Notes: a model not told the origin generated them from the letters alone. Shown: positions 8,383 to 17,395, counted from the first letter of the stretch. The stretch: 64,000 bases of DNA from Clostridium sp. ZS2-4 (GCF_026719745.1 NZ_JAPPRQ010000011.1:62001-126000); one strand, 5' to 3'. Translations and numbers: made by a program.

Positions 8383-9021
8383 TTGCAAAAGAACTTAATG
8401 ATAAAAGACTATATAGAAAAACTATCTTCAAAAGAGCCAATACCAGGAGGCGGAAGCGCAGCTGCTTTAGCAGGAGCTGTATCTTCAGCATTAACTGCTA
8501 TGGTTTTTAATTTAACAATCGGTAAAAAAGTCTATGAAGAATATAATGAGGAAGAAAAGGTATTAATTAATACATCTTTAAAAAAGATTGAAGAGTGTAA
8601 TATTGAGCTTATGAATTTTATGGATAAGGATGGAGAGGCTTTTTTAAGTCTTATGACAGCTTTTAGATTACCTAAGGAGTCACAGGAAGAAAAAATAAAG
8701 AGAAATGAGAAGATACAATTAGGATATGAAAATGCTTTGAACATTCCTTTAAATTTAGCTAAGAAGTGTATTGAAATTTACGAATATGTTTTAGTTGCTG
8801 CCGAATATGGAAATAAAAATGTTATTTCAGATGCTGGTGTAGCTGCAATTCTGCTACAAGGAGCAGTAGAAAGTGCTGTATTAAATGTTAAAATAAATTT
8901 GAATGGAATTAAAGATGAGGATTATAAGAAAAATATAGAGGTTCAGTGTAACAAAATTACAGAAGAAGCATTGTTGAAGAAAGAAGAAATTATGAAAATG
9001 GTAAATTCTAAAATTAGTTAA
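8383..9021 (+). CDS. Cyclodeaminase/cyclohydrolase family protein (FchA-like)
   Basis: The 212-residue protein matches the formimidoyl-THF cyclodeaminase fold: PIPGGGSAAALAGAVSSALTAMVFNLT near the N-terminus, then long helices with MDKDGEAFLSLM and a C-terminal SDAGVAAILLQGAVESAVLNVKINL. Stand-alone clostridial members act as 5,10-methenyl-THF cyclohydrolase (FchA) or formimino-THF cyclodeaminase in one-carbon metabolism. The TTG at 8383 is taken as the start because AAAGGGGA precedes it at normal spacing; an ATG five codons in is an alternative. No other folate gene is adjacent, so the exact reaction is uncertain. Confidence 0.8.
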   Translation: MQKNLMIKDYIEKLSSKEPIPGGGSAAALAGAVSSALTAMVFNLTIGKKVYEEYNEEEKVLINTSLKKIEECNIELMNFMDKDGEAFLSLMTAFRLPKESQEEKIKRNEKIQLGYENALNIPLNLAKKCIEIYEYVLVAAEYGNKNVISDAGVAAILLQGAVESAVLNVKINLNGIKDEDYKKNIEVQCNKITEEALLKKEEIMKMVNSKIS

Positions 9022-9030
9022 GGGCTATTG

Positions 9031-9059
9031 TTGTTTGTTATAGTGAACTATGATATACT
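9031..9059 (+). promoter_or_regulatory. Sigma-A promoter of the methyltransferase gene
   Basis: TTGTTT (9031-9036), a 17-bp spacer and TATACT (9054-9059) preceded by TG (extended -10) form a good vegetative promoter about 40 bp before the methyltransferase ATG. The gene can thus be transcribed on its own. Confidence 0.55.
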
Positions 9060-9097
9060 TTACTTTATGCCATTATACTAACTTTGGAGAGATAAAA

Positions 9098-10858
9098 ATG
9101 CTTAACAATTTTTTAGAAAAGATTGATGAATTATATAATATAATAAATGCACCAATAGATGACATATTTAAAATAATGGCTTTGAAAAAATATAAGAAAA
9201 TATTTAGTATGGATAAGGAAAAGTTTTCCGATTTATATATAAAGTATTTGGAAAAGGATAAGGGAAAAGTGTCAGGAATAGTATATACCCCTTATGAGAT
9301 GGCTGATTACATAGCTAAAAATACAATAAAGTCTGAAGACATAATAGAAAATCCTTATATAAAGATTTTAGATCCTTCCTGTGGATGCGGAAATATTTTA
9401 CTTGCTTGTTTCATGTACTTAAAACAGGTGTATGAGATTAACTTAGAAGATATAAATACTAAAAATAACTTAAAGCTTTCAAAGTCAGAAATAATCAAAC
9501 ATATTATTGATAATAATATATTTGGATTTGATCTAGATAGCAATGCATTGAGAATATTAGCAATAGATTTATATGATAGTGCACATTATTTTAATAGGGA
9601 TAATTTAATAAATAAAGATTTTCTTATGGACGAAAATGTAATAAAATATGACGTTATTATTGGAAATCCTCCGTACATTGGACATAAAGCTATTAATAAG
9701 GAATACAGCAAAGAATTAAAGAAAAAATATAAGAGTATCTATAAAGACAAAGGAGATATTTTTTATTGCTTTTTTCAGAGTGCCTTAAATATCCTAAATA
9801 AAAAAGGTAAACTTGCATTTATAACTTCCAGATATTTTATTGAAGCTCCAAGTGGAGAAGAACTTAGAAAAATATTAAAGGAAGTATGTTCATTATATAA
9901 GATTGTAGATTTTTATGGAATTAGACCTTTTAAAAAGGTAGGAATAGATCCTGTAATAATATTTTTGATTAATGAACAAGAAGTAAATGATAGTATTGAA
10001 ATAATAAAGCCTATTCAAAATTTACCAAGAAATAAAGAAAAATTTTATAATTCTCTTTTTCTTTCAAGAGGAAATGATTATAAACAATTTTTTATAAATA
10101 AAAATCTGTTAAATAATAAGGGCTGGATATTAAGAGATGAGAAAGAAAGAAATATAATATCTAAAATTGAAAAAAAAAGTTTTACTCATTTATCAAATAT
10201 TTGTGAAAGCTATCAAGGTATAATTACAGGATGTGATAGAGCTTTTATAGTTGATGATAAGACTATGGAAGAGTATAATTTAGAAAAGGACATAATTAAA
10301 CCTTGGATAAAAAGCAGTTATATAGATAAAAACTGTATTAAAAAACACAACAAATATTTAATATATTCTGATTGCATAGAAATGGAAGAAGAGTATCCTA
10401 ATGCAATAAAGCATATTGAAAAACAAAAGGCTAAGCTTTTACAAAGAAGAGAGTGTAAGCGAGGCGTAAGAAAATGGTATGAACTTCAATGGGGACGAAG
10501 AAGAGAAATATTCGAAATGGAAAAAATAATTTTTCCATATAAATCAAGCAATAATAGATTTATTTTAGATAAAGGTAAATACTTTAGTGCGGATGTATAC
10601 TGCCTTGTCTTGAAAGAAAATGTGCCCTTTACTTATACATATTTAATTTCATTATTAAATAGTAAGGTATACCAATATTATTTTCAAACTTTTGCCAAAA
10701 AGCTAGGAGACAATATTTATGAGTATTACCCTAATAATTTAATGAGACTTTGTATACCTACAATGGGTAATCAAGAAGAATTTGATGATGACAATCTCAA
10801 TAGTTTTTTTCAGTTTAATCAAGAAGAAATAGGTATTATAGAAGAATACATTAAGTAA
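9098..10858 (+). CDS. Orphan N6-adenine DNA methyltransferase, CamA-like
   Basis: The 586-residue protein has a SAM-binding motif I-like DPSCGCGN (92-99), motif IV NPPY (190-193) followed by IGH, and a TaqI-like C-terminal target-recognition half with YQGIITGCDRAFI, RRECKRGVRKWYELQWGR and FPYKSSNNRF. These strings closely match what I remember of C. difficile CamA (CD2758, about 577 residues), which methylates the final A of CAAAAA and affects sporulation. No nuclease gene is adjacent and no nuclease motif is seen, so it is an orphan enzyme. ATG 9098 is chosen because GGAGAG precedes it; an upstream in-frame ATG at 9050 lies inside the promoter. The spoIIA operon follows. Confidence 0.85.
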   Translation: MLNNFLEKIDELYNIINAPIDDIFKIMALKKYKKIFSMDKEKFSDLYIKYLEKDKGKVSGIVYTPYEMADYIAKNTIKSEDIIENPYIKILDPSCGCGNILLACFMYLKQVYEINLEDINTKNNLKLSKSEIIKHIIDNNIFGFDLDSNALRILAIDLYDSAHYFNRDNLINKDFLMDENVIKYDVIIGNPPYIGHKAINKEYSKELKKKYKSIYKDKGDIFYCFFQSALNILNKKGKLAFITSRYFIEAPSGEELRKILKEVCSLYKIVDFYGIRPFKKVGIDPVIIFLINEQEVNDSIEIIKPIQNLPRNKEKFYNSLFLSRGNDYKQFFINKNLLNNKGWILRDEKERNIISKIEKKSFTHLSNICESYQGIITGCDRAFIVDDKTMEEYNLEKDIIKPWIKSSYIDKNCIKKHNKYLIYSDCIEMEEEYPNAIKHIEKQKAKLLQRRECKRGVRKWYELQWGRRREIFEMEKIIFPYKSSNNRFILDKGKYFSADVYCLVLKENVPFTYTYLISLLNSKVYQYYFQTFAKKLGDNIYEYYPNNLMRLCIPTMGNQEEFDDDNLNSFFQFNQEEIGIIEEYIK

Positions 10859-10912
10859 AAATAATATAAGAGTGAGAAAGAAGTTAAAAAAATTGAATAA
10901 AAAAGAAGATGA

Positions 10913-10959
10913 AAGTAAGTCTAAAACATTAGGAATGGGTTAGACTTACTTAATTTTTT
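10913..10959 (+). terminator. Intrinsic terminator after the methyltransferase gene
   Basis: A 12-bp perfect stem AAGTAAGTCTAA / TTAGACTTACTT is followed by AATTTTTT. It isolates the methyltransferase gene from the sporulation operon downstream. Confidence 0.85.
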
Positions 10960-11025
10960 ATATGTATAAAAAGAATAATTTTGGGGTAAAATAAAATTGT
11001 TATAAATAAAACAATTAACAAAAGA

Positions 11026-11050
11026 AGGAAATTAATCAATATTATAGAAT
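11026..11050 (+). promoter_or_regulatory. Candidate sigma-H promoter of the spoIIA operon
   Basis: AGGAAAT (11026-11032), an 11-bp spacer and ATAGAAT (11044-11050) fit the sigma-H consensus (AGGAWWT ... RNNGAAT). Known spoIIA operons are transcribed by sigma-H with Spo0A. No clear Spo0A box (TGTCGAA) was seen nearby. Confidence 0.5.
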
Positions 11051-11096
11051 AAATATATTGTTACATACTTTTTAATACATATATGGGAGGGATAAA

Positions 11097-11432
11097 ATGA
11101 ATATTAGTTTTGAAAATAAAGGTGATAAATTAATAGTTTATATGTTAGGAGAATTAGATCATCATAGTGCAGAAGAAGTGAGAAACAAGGTTGATGATAG
11201 ATTGGAGAGAGAAAATTACAGTAAACTTATTATGGATTTTTCAGGAGTTACATTTATGGACAGCTCAGGGATAGGAGTAGTAATTGGAAGATATAAAAAA
11301 ATAGCAGCAAAAAAAGGTAAGATATATGTTACTAAAGTAAATGGAAGTGTTAAACGAGTATTTGAATTATCAGGGATGTTTAAAATTATTCCTTTATACG
11401 ATAGTATTGAACAAGCACTAGAGAATATGTAA
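11097..11432 (+). CDS. spoIIAA: Anti-sigma-F factor antagonist SpoIIAA
   Basis: The 111-residue single STAS-domain protein carries the phosphorylation site in FMDSSGIGVVIGRY; the second Ser (residue 57) corresponds to B. subtilis Ser58. When unphosphorylated it binds SpoIIAB and frees sigma-F in the forespore. The downstream order spoIIAB-sigF, on the same strand and 15 bp apart, confirms the assignment. GGGAGGG lies 5-6 bases upstream of the ATG. Length is normal for the family. Confidence 0.97.
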   Translation: MNISFENKGDKLIVYMLGELDHHSAEEVRNKVDDRLERENYSKLIMDFSGVTFMDSSGIGVVIGRYKKIAAKKGKIYVTKVNGSVKRVFELSGMFKIIPLYDSIEQALENM

Positions 11433-11447
11433 TAGGGGGAACATAAA

Positions 11448-11876
11448 ATGTATGATAACAAAATGAAAATAGAGTTTTTGAGTAAATCAGAAAATGAAAG
11501 TTTTGCTAGAGTAGCAGTAGCGTCATTTATTTCACAATTAGACCCTACAATTGAGGAAATTGCTGATGTAAAAACTGCTATATCAGAAGCTGTTACTAAT
11601 TCTATAATTCATGGCTATGAAAATAAAGAGGGAATAGTAACCATAGAGGCTGCAATATGTGAAAATGAAGTTACATTAATAGTAAAAGATGAAGGAATTG
11701 GTATTGATAATATAGAGAAGGCTATGCAGCCTTTATATACGTCAAGACCAGATTTGGAAAGATCAGGTATGGGCTTTACGGTTATGGAAACTTTTATGGA
11801 TATGTTAGAAGTCACATCAGAAGAAAAATATGGAACTAAGGTGGTAATGAAGAAAAAATTTAAATCATTAGGTTAA
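11448..11876 (+). CDS. spoIIAB: Anti-sigma-F factor / serine kinase SpoIIAB
   Basis: The 142-residue GHKL-fold kinase has the N box [12 protein letters not shown], the G1 box DEGIGI and the G2 segment RSGMGFTVM. It binds and holds sigma-F, and phosphorylates SpoIIAA with ATP. It is the middle gene of the spoIIA operon and starts 15 bp after spoIIAA with AGGGGGA upstream of the ATG. All ATP-binding motifs are intact and the length matches the family. Confidence 0.97.
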   Translation: MYDNKMKIEFLSKSENESFARVAVASFISQLDPTIEEIADVKTAISEAVTNSIIHGYENKEGIVTIEAAICENEVTLIVKDEGIGIDNIEKAMQPLYTSRPDLERSGMGFTVMETFMDMLEVTSEEKYGTKVVMKKKFKSLG

Positions 11877-11909
11877 GATAAACAGGTTTTTTGGAAAGGA
11901 GGAAAAACC

Positions 11910-11939
11910 TTGCAGATGGTTTGTGAATATTATGAATGA
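11910..11939 (+). CDS. Possible 9-codon leader ORF coupled to sigF
   Basis: TTG 11910 sits 6 bases after AAAGGAGG and reads MQMVCEYYE before TGA at 11937-11939. The stop overlaps the sigF start (ATG 11932) in a different frame. The consensus ribosome site fits this frame and not sigF, so ribosomes may reinitiate at sigF. A longer-than-usual SD-to-GTG spacing for sigF is the simpler alternative. Confidence 0.3.
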   Translation: MQMVCEYYE

Positions 11940-12687
11940 AGATAGGGCTAAAAAAAATAATGACAAGTTTCAAAAAAATTCATATTTGATAGAAAAGGCA
12001 AAAGAAGGAGATAAATTTGCTTTAGACAAACTTGTTGAACTAAATTTGCCTCTTGTTTCGTCTATAAGTAAAAAATTTATGAATAGAGGTTATGAATACG
12101 ATGATATTTTCCAAATAGGATGTATAGGTCTAGTGAAGGCTATAAATAATTTCGAAGCAAAATATAATGTGCAATTTTCTACTTATGCAGTTCCTATGAT
12201 TATGGGAGAAATAAAAAGATTTTTAAGAGATGATGGAATAATAAAAGTAAGTAGAAGTATAAAGTATAATGCTAGAAAATTACATTATGATAAAGAAAAA
12301 CTTACAAATAAGTTAAATAGAGAACCATCTATTCAAGAATTGGCAGAGTTCTCAGGAATGACTACTGAAGAAATTTTATTGTCTACTGAGGCTGTAAATG
12401 ATCCTAAATATTTATATGATACAATTCATCAGGATGATGGTTCTCCAATTTATTTAATTGATAAGGTAAGTGGAAATAAAGATGAAAATAAGGATATGAT
12501 TGATAAATTAGCTTTAAAAGAAGCTTTAAGTAAATTGGATACTAGATCAAGGCAGATAATCGTTCTTAGATATTTTAAAGATGTAACACAGGTGGAGGTT
12601 GCAAAAATGCTTGGGATAAGCCAAGTACAGGTATCTAGAATAGAAAAAAAAGTTTTGAAAACCATGAGAGAAAAGTTGAGTGTATAG
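11932..12687 (+). CDS. sigF: Sporulation sigma factor SigF (SpoIIAC)
   Basis: The 251-residue sigma-70 family protein has region 2 YDDIFQIGCIGLVKAINNFEAKYNVQFSTYAVPMIMGEIKRFLRDDG, region 3 and the region 4 helix-turn-helix VTQVEVAKMLGISQVQVSRIE. It directs early forespore transcription. The start is not clear-cut: ATG 11932 is chosen by alignment with the family and GTG 11923 is an alternative, but neither has a ribosome site at the usual distance. The strong AAAGGAGG at 11896-11903 instead serves a 9-codon frame from TTG 11910 whose stop overlaps this ATG, so coupled translation is likely. Confidence 0.95.
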   Translation: MNEDRAKKNNDKFQKNSYLIEKAKEGDKFALDKLVELNLPLVSSISKKFMNRGYEYDDIFQIGCIGLVKAINNFEAKYNVQFSTYAVPMIMGEIKRFLRDDGIIKVSRSIKYNARKLHYDKEKLTNKLNREPSIQELAEFSGMTTEEILLSTEAVNDPKYLYDTIHQDDGSPIYLIDKVSGNKDENKDMIDKLALKEALSKLDTRSRQIIVLRYFKDVTQVEVAKMLGISQVQVSRIEKKVLKTMREKLSV

Positions 12688-12711
12688 GATTTAGTCAGAT
12701 TTATATAAGAT

Positions 12712-12746
12712 TATTGACATATGTGTTTTGTCAATAGTCTTTTTTT
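12712..12746 (+). terminator. Intrinsic terminator of the spoIIA operon
   Basis: Stem TATTGACA / TGTCAATA with a 9-base loop is followed by GTCTTTTTTT. Confidence 0.75.
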
Positions 12747-12825
12747 GAATAAAAAATACTAAGAATTGCAAATAATAAATATATGACAATTTCATAATAA
12801 AATATTTATGATAGAAGGTAGGAAG

Positions 12826-13278
12826 ATGAATAAAAAGGAAAAACAAATTAAACAAAAATTTGAAAATTTGTCTCAACAAGAAGCACCTAAATCAAAGTTA
12901 GTTAGAGACTGTATAAGAGCTTTTATAGTTGGAGGCATTATTTGCGATATTGGGCAGGCGTTTAATAATTTTTATATTAATTTAGGCTTTTCTAAACAAG
13001 AGGCAGGTACTTATGTAGCTATAACAATGATATTCATAGGAGCACTGTTAACGGGAATAGGAATTTATGATAAAATTGGTGACTTTGCGGGAGCTGGCTC
13101 TGTAGTTCCAATAACAGGTTTTGCAAATTCAATAGTATCTCCTGCAATAGAATTTAAAAAAGAAGGATTTGTATTTGGAGTAGGAGTAAAGATGTTTACC
13201 ATAGCTGGTCCTGTATTGGTGTATGGAATTGGTTCTTCAATCATTGTAGGAATTATATATTATTTTATTACTTTATAG
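12826..13278 (+). CDS. spoVAC: Stage V sporulation protein AC
   Basis: The 150-residue membrane protein has several hydrophobic segments and the SpoVAC/SpoVAEb-type pattern: FIVGGIICDIGQ, GALLTGIGIYDKIGDFAGAGSVVPITGFANSI. SpoVA proteins form the channel in the spore inner membrane that moves dipicolinic acid in during sporulation and out during germination. ATG 12826 is preferred, with AGGTAGGA upstream, over ATG 12808. It is followed by spoVAD and spoVAEb. A sigma-G-like -10 element (CATAATA) lies at 12793-12799, but no convincing -35 is seen. Confidence 0.95.
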   Translation: MNKKEKQIKQKFENLSQQEAPKSKLVRDCIRAFIVGGIICDIGQAFNNFYINLGFSKQEAGTYVAITMIFIGALLTGIGIYDKIGDFAGAGSVVPITGFANSIVSPAIEFKKEGFVFGVGVKMFTIAGPVLVYGIGSSIIVGIIYYFITL

Positions 13279-13294
13279 TAAGGGTGATGTTATT

Positions 13295-14320
13295 ATGTCA
13301 AAAAGAATAGGTAAGCAAACAATTAAGCTTGATAGTAAGCCGAAAATAATTGCAACTACAAGTATTGTGGGACCAAAGGAAGGAGATGGTCCATTAAAAG
13401 AGTATTTTGATATTGTTTTACAGGATGATTTAGATGGAAAAGATAGTTTTGAAAAAGCAGAAAGCAGTATTATGTATAAGGCCATAGAAGAAACTATAAA
13501 AAAAGCTAAATTAACAGAACAGGACATAAATTACCTGGTAGCAGGAGATTTATTAAATCAACTTTCAGCATCAAATTTTGCTGCTAGAGATATGGATATA
13601 CCTTTTTTAGGGCTTTATGGAGCATGCTCTACTATGGCAGAATCGCTAAGTATTGCATCTATCCTTATTGATGGGGGATATGCAAACTATGCAATAGCAG
13701 CTACATCATCTCATTTTTCATCAGCAGAAAGGCAATTTAGAGTTCCACTGGAAATGGGCAGCCAAAGAACACCAACATCACAATGGACAGTTACGGGGTC
13801 TGGGGCTATGCTTTTAGCTAAAGAAGGAAACTTTCCATATACTACATATGTAACAATAGGAAAAATAAAGGATTATGGAAAGACTGATACAAATGATATG
13901 GGATCTGCTATGGCTCCAGCAGCAGTTGATACAATAAAACAGCATCTTAAGGATACAGGAAGAACTCCAAATGACTATGATTTAATTGCAACTGGGGATT
14001 TAGGAAGCTTTGGAAAAAAAATAACTGAAGAATTATTAAAAGAGTATGGTTATGACATAGCTAACAAGTATATTGATTGCGGTGATGAAATATTTGATCA
14101 CAAGAGACAAAAAACCAATTGTGGTGGAAGTGGCTGCGGTTGCTCAGCCGTAGTTGGCTGTGGATATATATATAAAAATATACTGTGTGGAAAGCTAAAA
14201 AAAATCTTACTTGTTTCTACAGGAGCATTAATGAGTCCTACCACATCCCTTCAGGGCGAAAGCATACCAGGAATTGCTCATGCTGTATCTATAGAGTTTG
14301 GAGGGAATAAGAATGAATGA
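13295..14320 (+). CDS. spoVAD: Stage V sporulation protein AD
   Basis: The 341-residue thiolase-fold protein has LGLYGACSTMAESL, GSGAMLLAKEG and GGSGCGCSAVVGCGY segments typical of SpoVAD, the soluble dipicolinic-acid-binding subunit of the SpoVA system. It is not expected to be a catalytic thiolase. It follows spoVAC by 16 bp and overlaps the start of spoVAEb by 8 bp, indicating translational coupling. Length agrees with the family (about 335-340). Confidence 0.97.
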   Translation: MSKRIGKQTIKLDSKPKIIATTSIVGPKEGDGPLKEYFDIVLQDDLDGKDSFEKAESSIMYKAIEETIKKAKLTEQDINYLVAGDLLNQLSASNFAARDMDIPFLGLYGACSTMAESLSIASILIDGGYANYAIAATSSHFSSAERQFRVPLEMGSQRTPTSQWTVTGSGAMLLAKEGNFPYTTYVTIGKIKDYGKTDTNDMGSAMAPAAVDTIKQHLKDTGRTPNDYDLIATGDLGSFGKKITEELLKEYGYDIANKYIDCGDEIFDHKRQKTNCGGSGCGCSAVVGCGYIYKNILCGKLKKILLVSTGALMSPTTSLQGESIPGIAHAVSIEFGGNKNE

Positions 14321-14669
14321 TTATATTATGAGTTTTTTAGTCGGTGGAACCATATGTCTTATTGCTCAAATACTTATGGACAGGACAAAACTTACACCAG
14401 GAAGAATTTTAGTACTTTTTGTTACTATTGGAGTAATTCTTGGAGCTTTGAGTATTTATGATCCAATTGTTGAATATGGGAAAGCTGGTGCCACGGTACC
14501 TTTAACAGGCTTTGGATTTAATCTAGCCAAAGCGGTTATGAAAGAAGTAGATGAGACCGGATTTTTAGGGGCTTTCACAGGAGGAATAAAAGGTGCTGCA
14601 GGAGGAATAAGTGGAGCTATATTTTTTGGATATATTATGGCATTAATATTCAATTCCAAGACAAAATAA
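14313..14669 (+). CDS. spoVAE: Stage V sporulation protein AE (AEb type)
   Basis: The 118-residue hydrophobic protein resembles SpoVAC in pattern: FLVGGTICLIAQILMDRTKLTPGRILV, then GAGATVPLTGFGFNLAKAV-type segments (here GKAGATVPLTGFG). ATG 14313 has GGAGGGA at 14300-14306 and lies inside the last codons of spoVAD. The three genes make the minimal clostridial spoVA operon; A, B, Ea and F homologues are absent here, as is usual in clostridia. Confidence 0.95.
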   Translation: MNDYIMSFLVGGTICLIAQILMDRTKLTPGRILVLFVTIGVILGALSIYDPIVEYGKAGATVPLTGFGFNLAKAVMKEVDETGFLGAFTGGIKGAAGGISGAIFFGYIMALIFNSKTK

Positions 14670-14710
14670 AAGGATTAAAGGAATTTGTATTGAATTCCTT
14701 TAATCCTTTT
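14668..14710. terminator. Bidirectional terminator between spoVAE and the PBP gene
   Basis: An 18-bp near-perfect stem (AAAAGGATTAAAGGAATT and its complement) with a short TGTATT loop has A and T tracts on both sides. It can end the convergent spoVA and PBP transcripts. Confidence 0.85.
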
Positions 14711-14722
14711 CGTATACATTTT

Positions 14723-17311
14723 CTAATTAGTGGTTTTCTTTTTGGGTGAAGATTGATTTTGATTGTTAGGTGTAATAGTAGTAGTATTGTCAGTATTACT
14801 ATTATTGGTATCTTCATTTTCATTTTCATTAGGTTCAGAAGTACCTGAATTGTCACTACCATCAGGTGGTACCGGAGTTGTATCACCATCTTCTATATTT
14901 TCATTATCCTCTGTAGGATTTTCATCAGGTACAGATGGTACAGGAATAGTAGTATCATCAAGGGCTTTTGGTAATACATATTCTTGATCTTCCAAATCAA
15001 CATCAGGAGTATAATCTCTTCTCAGAAATACTCTAGATTGAATTAAGTTTGCTGGAGTAGATGCTGTGGCTAATTTCCCATTGTTTATATTAATATTAGT
15101 TTGAACATGTATATTATCATAGGTTGTAGGTACAGTACCATCTATAAATAATTCTGTATATACCATACTTCCTCTAGGATCCTTATAAGATAATTCGGTA
15201 GGAAGAAGACCAGATACCCTATCTACTGCAGCACTTGTAATTCCAGAAGGTGCAGCAATATCCTTAGAAGGTAAGTTTTTAACAGCTTCATTCATTATTT
15301 TCCCAAATATATAAGCTGCATCACTACTGTATATTTTTTGATCGTTTTTATTACCAATCCAAACCGCCCCTGAATAATATGAAGTAAGTCCACAGAACCA
15401 AAGGTTTTTAAAATTTGTTGTTGAACCTGTTTTACCAGCTAAGGTAATATCACTCTTATAACTTGAATTTGCTCTATAGGCAGTACCACCTCTCACTGGT
15501 TCTTTTAACAAATCATACATAATATATGCTGCTTGTGGAGATAAAACCTTGTTAGTATGAATCTTAGTTTCAAGTATAACTTTTCCAGTTTTATCTTCTA
15601 CTTTAGTATAGAGTCTAGGGTTAGTATACAGACCATTATTGCCGAATACCCCATAAGCATTTGCCATAGTGTAAGTATTTGTACCATGATTTAATTCACC
15701 TAATGCTAAGGCTGCAATACTATTCTTATCTACGTCATTTAAAGTTAAACCAAATTTTTCACCATAAGCTGCACCATTTTCAAGACCAATTTTATCTTCC
15801 ATTTTTATTGCATAAATATTTACAGAATTTTTTATACCATTTCTCATATTCAAATAACCAGAATATTTATTTGGAGCATTTTTAGGATTCCATGGCCTAC
15901 CACCGTTATATTTTTTACCCATTTCATATGGTAAAGGAGAATCTTCCAATACTGTAGCAGCTGTAGCAATTTTGGTGTCAATTGCAGGTCCATAGACTGT
16001 TAAAGGCTTTATACTGGAACCAGCAGGAACACGTGCATCATATGCTTTATTATAAGACATAGCAGGTTGCTTACCACGGCCACCAACCAAAACTTTTACC
16101 TCACCAGTATGATAGTCAACTAATACAGCAGAAGCTTGAGGCTGTATTATGCCTTTTTTATCTTTATTTGAAGATACTCTTAAATTGTTGTCATCATCAA
16201 TTATGTCTTGAGTAGCTATCTGTAAAGCTTTATCCATGGTGCTGTGGATTTTTAAATGTCCATTAGCTAACAAGTTGTCAATCTCATCATCGCTATAGTG
16301 ATATTTTTCTTTTAAATCTTTTTTCACTTCACTGACAACTGGTCTGGAAAACCATTCAAAATTGTATCTATCGTTATTTGAGGTAGCTTTACCAAGAACA
16401 CTTTTACCTAATGTAGCTACTTTCTCATCTTTAGTTATGCTTTCTTTTGGTATACCTATCTCTGATATTGCTGCTTTATATTGAATGGTTGTTATGTACC
16501 CATTATCCTTCATTTTGGTAAGTACAGCTTTTGTTCTATTCTTATATTTAGATGGGTCCTTCATTGAAGTTCGTGAATATGGATAATATACTGAAGGACT
16601 TTGTGGTAATCCAGCTATAAAAGCACATTGAATCAAGGTTAAATCTTTTGCATTAATATGAAAATATTGCTGTGCGGCAGCTTCAACCCCAATAGCTCTT
16701 CCACCTAAATATATGGTGTTTAAATAAGCTTCTAGTACAGCCGGTTTACCTATCAAATTTTCAAGTTTAGGAGCTAGATATATTTCTTGAACTTTTCTTC
16801 TGATTTTTCGTTGAAGTATTGATTTTGAATCAAGATTTTTAGTATCTGTATCAAAAATAGTATTTTTAAGTAATTGTTGAGTGATTGTTGACGCACCTTG
16901 TAGTTGTTTCTTACCTGTTAAAACATTTTTAACATCAATAAGAAAAACACCTATAATTCTTTTAGGATCTATTCCTTTATGTTCAAAAAATCTTTCATCT
17001 TCAATACTGACAAAAGCATTAATTAAGTCTTTTGGCATATCTTTATATTTTATTACAGTTTTTTTCTTATCAGTGAGTATAGTATCTATAGAAGCACCTT
17101 TATCATCATATATTACTGAGGCTTGATTTAAAGACTTAATTTGATTTATATCTAATTCTGGAGCAGTCTTAATCATTGCAAGAGCTAAGCCAGCCGCAGC
17201 AACTGTAAAGAACAGAAATAGTGTTAATATAGTTATTAATATAATTTTAAGAGCTTTGAACTTTTTTTTCTTCTTTTTATTCTTAGTTCGGTTCTCTTTA
17301 TTGTCAATCAT
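14723..17311 (-). CDS. Class A penicillin-binding protein 1A
   Basis: The 862-residue bifunctional peptidoglycan synthase has a basic Lys-rich cytoplasmic start, one membrane anchor at about residues 25-48 and a GT51 glycosyltransferase domain (EDERFFEHKGID near 107-118 with the catalytic Glu, then GASTITQQLLKN). The transpeptidase domain has the active-site SSIK (Ser about 432), SVN, and KTGS (about 627). The last ~100 residues are low-complexity, rich in Asp, Asn, Thr, Pro and Glu, probably disordered in the wall, and end in a short basic KKKTTN tail. GGAGGATTA precedes the ATG on the minus strand. Confidence 0.95.
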   Translation of the reverse strand: MIDNKENRTKNKKKKKKFKALKIILITILTLFLFFTVAAAGLALAMIKTAPELDINQIKSLNQASVIYDDKGASIDTILTDKKKTVIKYKDMPKDLINAFVSIEDERFFEHKGIDPKRIIGVFLIDVKNVLTGKKQLQGASTITQQLLKNTIFDTDTKNLDSKSILQRKIRRKVQEIYLAPKLENLIGKPAVLEAYLNTIYLGGRAIGVEAAAQQYFHINAKDLTLIQCAFIAGLPQSPSVYYPYSRTSMKDPSKYKNRTKAVLTKMKDNGYITTIQYKAAISEIGIPKESITKDEKVATLGKSVLGKATSNNDRYNFEWFSRPVVSEVKKDLKEKYHYSDDEIDNLLANGHLKIHSTMDKALQIATQDIIDDDNNLRVSSNKDKKGIIQPQASAVLVDYHTGEVKVLVGGRGKQPAMSYNKAYDARVPAGSSIKPLTVYGPAIDTKIATAATVLEDSPLPYEMGKKYNGGRPWNPKNAPNKYSGYLNMRNGIKNSVNIYAIKMEDKIGLENGAAYGEKFGLTLNDVDKNSIAALALGELNHGTNTYTMANAYGVFGNNGLYTNPRLYTKVEDKTGKVILETKIHTNKVLSPQAAYIMYDLLKEPVRGGTAYRANSSYKSDITLAGKTGSTTNFKNLWFCGLTSYYSGAVWIGNKNDQKIYSSDAAYIFGKIMNEAVKNLPSKDIAAPSGITSAAVDRVSGLLPTELSYKDPRGSMVYTELFIDGTVPTTYDNIHVQTNININNGKLATASTPANLIQSRVFLRRDYTPDVDLEDQEYVLPKALDDTTIPVPSVPDENPTEDNENIEDGDTTPVPPDGSDNSGTSEPNENENEDTNNSNTDNTTTITPNNQNQSSPKKKTTN

Positions 17312-17350
17312 TTATAATCCTCCTTATCAGTAGTCTTATGCAATTCTAAT

Positions 17351-17359
17351 ATTATAGCA
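17351..17359 (-). promoter_or_regulatory. Extended -10 promoter of the PBP gene
   Basis: On the minus strand TGCTATAAT is a perfect extended -10 element about 40 bp before the PBP start. The -35 region (TAGTGT) is poor, as is common with extended -10 promoters. Confidence 0.45.
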
Positions 17360-17395
17360 TATAATGAAATTATACACTATTTTTTTAGTTTTGAT

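Noticed and set aside
9098-10858. Type IIG restriction-modification enzyme
   Set aside because: No PD-(D/E)xK nuclease region is present before the methyltransferase core; length fits an orphan methyltransferase.
11044-11096. Spo0A box upstream of spoIIAA
   Set aside because: No TGTCGAA or close variant seen between the terminator and the start.
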